NCBI GenBank assembly: GCA_012517645.1
Contig: JAAYUR010000322.1
Location: forward strand, 1-23,748
Source: Treponema sp.
GTDB lineage: Bacteria > Spirochaetota > Spirochaetia > Treponematales > UBA12059
Direction of reading: 5' to 3'
Length of the DNA stretch: 23,748 nucleotides
A program made the position numbers and the translations under genes. The notes under the pieces are model-generated. The model was not told the DNA's origin and did not search any database. It saw only the letters and a list, made by a program, of their open reading frames with translations. Positions 21,551 to 23,748 of the stretch are shown here, piece by piece. Numbering within the stretch: position 1 is the stretch's first letter; every line of letters starts with the position of its first letter.

Positions 21551-22085
21551 GGGGTTTCGCTTGTCCTTTCCCTGCGCGGTCTACGACGGAAAAGGCCAGG
21601 TCGATCAGGAAGGAGTTCCGGCACATGTCCAGCCGAACCTTGGCCCGGCCCTTGCGGCGGTCCACCTTCACGATCAGGCCCTCAAGGCCTTTCAAGGGTC
21701 CTTCCATCACGACGATCCGGTCGTTTTCGTCGAAGGTTACCCTTGAGATATCGGCACGTTCCCCGGAGGATATGAAGTGCGTGAGCAAGTCCAAGTCCTT
21801 CCCGCTCAAGGGGACGGGTTCCTGGTTCGAAGGCAGGAATCGATAGAAATCCGGAGTCCTGCGGATGAGCCAGCGCAGCTCCGGGCTGACCTCCTCGTTC
21901 ACGCCCAGGAAAATGTAGCCCGGGAAGATGGTGGCGCTGCCCCGGCGCTTGATACCGCCTTTCCGAAGGATTACGGTGCGTTTCGGGACGAGGATTTCGA
22001 CGTCCGAGACGGCCATGCTCGCCCGAAGCCTTCGGACATACTCGTCCTCGCCTCGGGTTTTGACTTGAACGGCGTAATATTGCAT
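21528..22085 (-). CDS. NusG paralog, LoaP-like antiterminator
   Basis: A 185-residue protein with the NusG N-terminal domain (MQYYAVQVKTRGEDEYVRRL, then SATIFPGYIFLGV at about 50-62) and a C-terminal KOW domain (DRIVVMEGPLKGLEGLIVKV, about 122-141). It differs from housekeeping NusG by its place at the head of a polysaccharide-type operon, as in the LoaP/RfaH class that lets RNA polymerase run through long operons. The target is probably the operon it heads, which spans over 7 kb. The ATG at 22085 matches the family N-terminus (M-x-Y-Y-x-x-Q-x-K-T); GGAGG is very close to it. An ATG 50 codons upstream in frame is not supported by family similarity. Confidence 0.88.
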   Translation of the reverse strand: MQYYAVQVKTRGEDEYVRRLRASMAVSDVEILVPKRTVILRKGGIKRRGSATIFPGYIFLGVNEEVSPELRWLIRRTPDFYRFLPSNQEPVPLSGKDLDLLTHFISSGERADISRVTFDENDRIVVMEGPLKGLEGLIVKVDRRKGRAKVRLDMCRNSFLIDLAFSVVDRAGKGQAKPHGESRGT

Positions 22086-22107
22086 CCCCTCCGCTTCCCT
22101 CGTGCGC

Positions 22108-22136
22108 ACAATAGCACGGGGGAACCTCTCGTTCAA
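22108..22136 (-). promoter_or_regulatory. Promoter of the NusG-paralog operon with overlapping inverted repeat
   Basis: Minus strand: TTGAAC (22136-22131), 17 bases, TATTGT (22113-22108). The start would be about 15 bases before the gene. A CGTGC-N8-GCACG inverted repeat (22101-22105 and 22114-22118) straddles the -10, so it could be an operator; if a promoter further upstream is used, it would instead be an RNA hairpin in the leader. Boxes match only 4 of 6 consensus positions. Confidence 0.4.
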
Positions 22137-22172
22137 TGAGGAAAAAAAGGGTAAGAGCCCGGCCTCGGAAGT

Positions 22173-22189
22173 CCGATATTGGAAATCGG
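22173..22189 (+). other. Small inverted repeat next to the ribosome binding site of the 22202 gene
   Basis: CCGAT (22173-22177) and ATCGG (22185-22189) form a 5-bp stem with a 7-base loop. The GGAGAGGA ribosome binding site of the next gene starts within the right arm. It may weakly affect translation start. Confidence 0.3.
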
Positions 22190-22201
22190 AGAGGAATATT
22201 C

Positions 22202-22705
22202 GTGGATCGAACGATCGCGGCCCTAATACTTGCATTCGTCTGCCTGGCCGTCCCCTTGTCCGGGCAGACCTTTTCCGTGGCCCTTCTCGAGGATTCTGCT
22301 GGAGCCGAGGCCACGGAGCTTTCGAACGCCGTGTTGAGCGGATGTCTGGATCAGCTTTTCTACGCGGGGTTCATAGCCACCAACGAGACGATCGGGCGGA
22401 TCGCCCGGCCGGAGTTCCAATCCTCCGCCCTGGGCCTGCAGTCGGCTCGGGAGGGGTACGTGGACTTCCTGGCCCTCGTGTGGATACGGTACGCGGTACG
22501 TCCCTCGGACCCGCCGGTCCGGTACCCGGAAGCCTTAGCGTGGAGACTCGTCCGGGTCCGGGACGGAAGCGCCCTGGCGGAGGGGTTCCAACGGTTGGAA
22601 CAGTACGAGTCCGGGACAACCGATGAACGCACGGAGCGGCTGTCAAGGCTCGGACGCGGTCTTGCGGATCTTTGGGCGAAGACGTTGAAAAAAGAACGCG
22701 GATGA
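22202..22705 (+). CDS. Exported protein of unknown function
   Basis: A 167-residue protein with a signal peptide (DRTIAALILAFVCLAVPLSG, cleavage near residue 21). The mature part begins QTFSVALLEDSAGAEATELSNAV, contains one Cys (SGCLDQLFYAGF) and a run VDFLALVWIRYAV, and ends with a charged helix (ERTERLSRLGRGLADLWAKTLKKE). I do not recognise the family. I chose GTG 22202 because GAGAGGA lies 5-8 bases upstream and the signal peptide then starts normally; an in-frame ATG at 22136 would add a 22-residue basic leader. The next gene starts 17 bases after the stop, so the two are probably co-transcribed; both products are exported, hinting at a joint envelope role. Confidence 0.65.
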   Translation: MDRTIAALILAFVCLAVPLSGQTFSVALLEDSAGAEATELSNAVLSGCLDQLFYAGFIATNETIGRIARPEFQSSALGLQSAREGYVDFLALVWIRYAVRPSDPPVRYPEALAWRLVRVRDGSALAEGFQRLEQYESGTTDERTERLSRLGRGLADLWAKTLKKERG

Positions 22706-22721
22706 TGTCCGCGGGAGAGTG

Positions 22722-23748
22722 ATGATGAAACGATGGATGCCGGTCCTTTGCATCGCCTTTGCAGCAACATCCTTCCTCGGGGCCTCCGCCTGGGAAGGAA
22801 GCGCCATGATGAGCGCGTTCGGAGAGTTCCCGGAATCCGGGTTTTATGCGGCCTGCAATTCCTTCCCGCGGAATACCGCCGTTGAGGTCGTGAACCTGGA
22901 GAACGGGAAAACCGTGACCGTGATCGTCACCAAGGGCCTGGAAAACCCCGGGATCTTCCTTCTCCTGTCGCCGGAGGCCGCCAAGGCTCTGTCCCTGGAG
23001 CCCGGCGCCCTGTCCAGGGTCCGAGTCTCCGCTCCCCGGAACATCGCCCAGACAGTCCCCGCGGGTCCGGGTGCCGCCGGGGATCCCGATTTCAACCCGA
23101 GCCTACTTGCCGCGCGCTCCGGCGTATCCACGACCACCGCGGAGCCCGCCGCCGAACCTCCCGTGGAGCCTCAAGCCGCGGCGTCTGCTCCGGCGGCAGA
23201 GTCCGCACCGGAGACTCCAATCCAGGCGTCGGAGGCACCCGCCTCGGTTCCGAGTGCCGTCGCACAGGGTACAGGTTCGCAGGAGGGGCCGAGTCCGGAA
23301 CCCGGGGCCGGGACCGCTCCATCCGGGAGCAATTCTCCGGATGGCGCTTTGGAACAACCGGACGAGCCCCCTCAGGGGCCAGCCGTGGTGGTAGAAACCC
23401 CTAAAACGCCGATCCTGGAGGTTCCGGTCGTCCAGCCTGAACTCTTGTCCAGGCCGGTCCTGGAAGCGATAGAACCCGCTCCGGTCGCCGTCTTCCTTCC
23501 GACTCCCTGGCGCGAGACCGCGATGATCGCCGCCGCGGGAGTTTCCGTCTGGCTGACGCCCGCCGGGGTGCGGGAGGAAAACGAGTTCACCTACCACCCG
23601 ATAGAGGAAGTGGCCATCCTTTTCGCGGGGATCTTCGCCACCATGCTTCCCGCGATGCTCATCCTCAAGGCGCGCGGGGGGGAGCTGGGCGTGACCGATC
23701 CCGCCCACTTCTTTTGGGCGGCCGGCACGCTGTCGAGCTTCCTGGACA
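22722..23748 (+). CDS. RlpA-like N-terminus fused to C-terminal half of an Na+/H+ antiporter-type protein (runs off window)
   Basis: An open frame of 342 codons reaching the right edge. Residues 1-23 form a signal peptide (VLCIAFAATSFLGASAW). Residues 24-105 resemble the RlpA double-psi beta-barrel (YAACNSFPRNTAVEVVNL, NGKTVTVIV, LLSPEAAKALSLEPG), but His and Asp of active RlpA lytic transglycosylases are replaced (Asn and Lys). Residues 106-252 are a Pro/Ala/Glu/Ser linker. From about residue 258, LPTPWRETAMIAAAG, NEFTYHPIEEVAILFAGIF, ATMLPAM and FFWAAGTLSSFLD match the second half of NhaD/CitMHS-type antiporters, whose first half is missing. The frame is uninterrupted. It may be a real fusion, a deletion or an assembly join. 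GGGAG (22713-22717) precedes ATGs at 22722 and 22725. Confidence 0.7.
   Translation, partial: MMKRWMPVLCIAFAATSFLGASAWEGSAMMSAFGEFPESGFYAACNSFPRNTAVEVVNLENGKTVTVIVTKGLENPGIFLLLSPEAAKALSLEPGALSRVRVSAPRNIAQTVPAGPGAAGDPDFNPSLLAARSGVSTTTAEPAAEPPVEPQAAASAPAAESAPETPIQASEAPASVPSAVAQGTGSQEGPSPEPGAGTAPSGSNSPDGALEQPDEPPQGPAVVVETPKTPILEVPVVQPELLSRPVLEAIEPAPVAVFLPTPWRETAMIAAAGVSVWLTPAGVREENEFTYHPIEEVAILFAGIFATMLPAMLILKARGGELGVTDPAHFFWAAGTLSSFLD

Noticed and set aside
20288..21775. A 495-codon open frame on the plus strand opposite the CapD-like and NusG-paralog genes
   Set aside because: High GC content keeps antisense frames open. Its translation has no recognisable family, while the minus strand encodes two clear conserved proteins.

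Overview
The window is gene-dense, GC-rich bacterial chromosome. Gene families, order and domain types point to the phylum Spirochaetota, most likely a Treponema-like lineage of high GC content. The main clues are a NusG-paralog/CapD/DegT/molybdenum-hydroxylase operon that, from memory, resembles a treponemal arrangement, a PilZ-type protein, a NeuB/SpsE protein and the linked yebC-ruvC-ruvA-ruvB-queA run. The genus cannot be fixed from the sequence alone. No rRNA, tRNA, CRISPR array, transposase, integrase or phage gene was seen.

Layout. (1) 1-1266, plus strand: the end of hemW overlapping a pyridoxal kinase gene. (2) 1277-3146, minus strand: a secreted DUF2147-type protein, then a metallo-beta-lactamase-fold protein co-transcribed with a pentapeptide-repeat protein. 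(3) 3210-7665, plus strand: a Cys-rich zinc protein, murI, rsgA and mutS2, all tightly packed. (4) 7731-8891, minus strand: a NeuB-family synthase converging on mutS2; the gap holds two inverted arrays of degenerate heptamers, one of which forms the 3' end of neuB. (5) 9044-13701, plus strand: a small zinc-ribbon protein, a 372-bp non-coding gap with a good promoter, then yebC, ruvC, ruvA, ruvB and queA (translation factor, Holliday-junction processing, queuosine synthesis). (6) 13788-22085, minus strand: one apparent operon running from a NusG paralog (LoaP-like) through a nucleotide-sugar dehydratase, a DegT aminotransferase, a three-subunit molybdenum hydroxylase and an RsmI-like methyltransferase, with a PilZ-like gene at the end under its own promoter. 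(7) 22202-23748, plus strand: an unrecognised exported protein and an RlpA-like protein whose reading frame runs into the C-terminal half of an Na+/H+ antiporter-type membrane protein and off the window edge.

The genes cover DNA repair and recombination (MutS2, RuvABC), ribosome quality and assembly (RsgA, YebC, perhaps MutS2), tRNA modification, cell wall (MurI, RlpA-like) and glycan synthesis. The dehydratase, aminotransferase and NeuB-type synthase would fit a partial nonulosonic-acid pathway such as is used for flagellin glycosylation, but the remaining steps are outside the window.

The least ordinary signals are the RlpA/antiporter chimera at the right edge, a ruvC with no standard start codon whose Shine-Dalgarno lies inside a strong hairpin, palindromic or interleaved inverted repeats inside low-complexity insertions of murI, ruvB and the RsmI-like gene, promoters placed for leaderless or nearly leaderless mRNAs, and a molybdenum hydroxylase with an altered cofactor-binding loop inside a NusG-paralog-led sugar operon.
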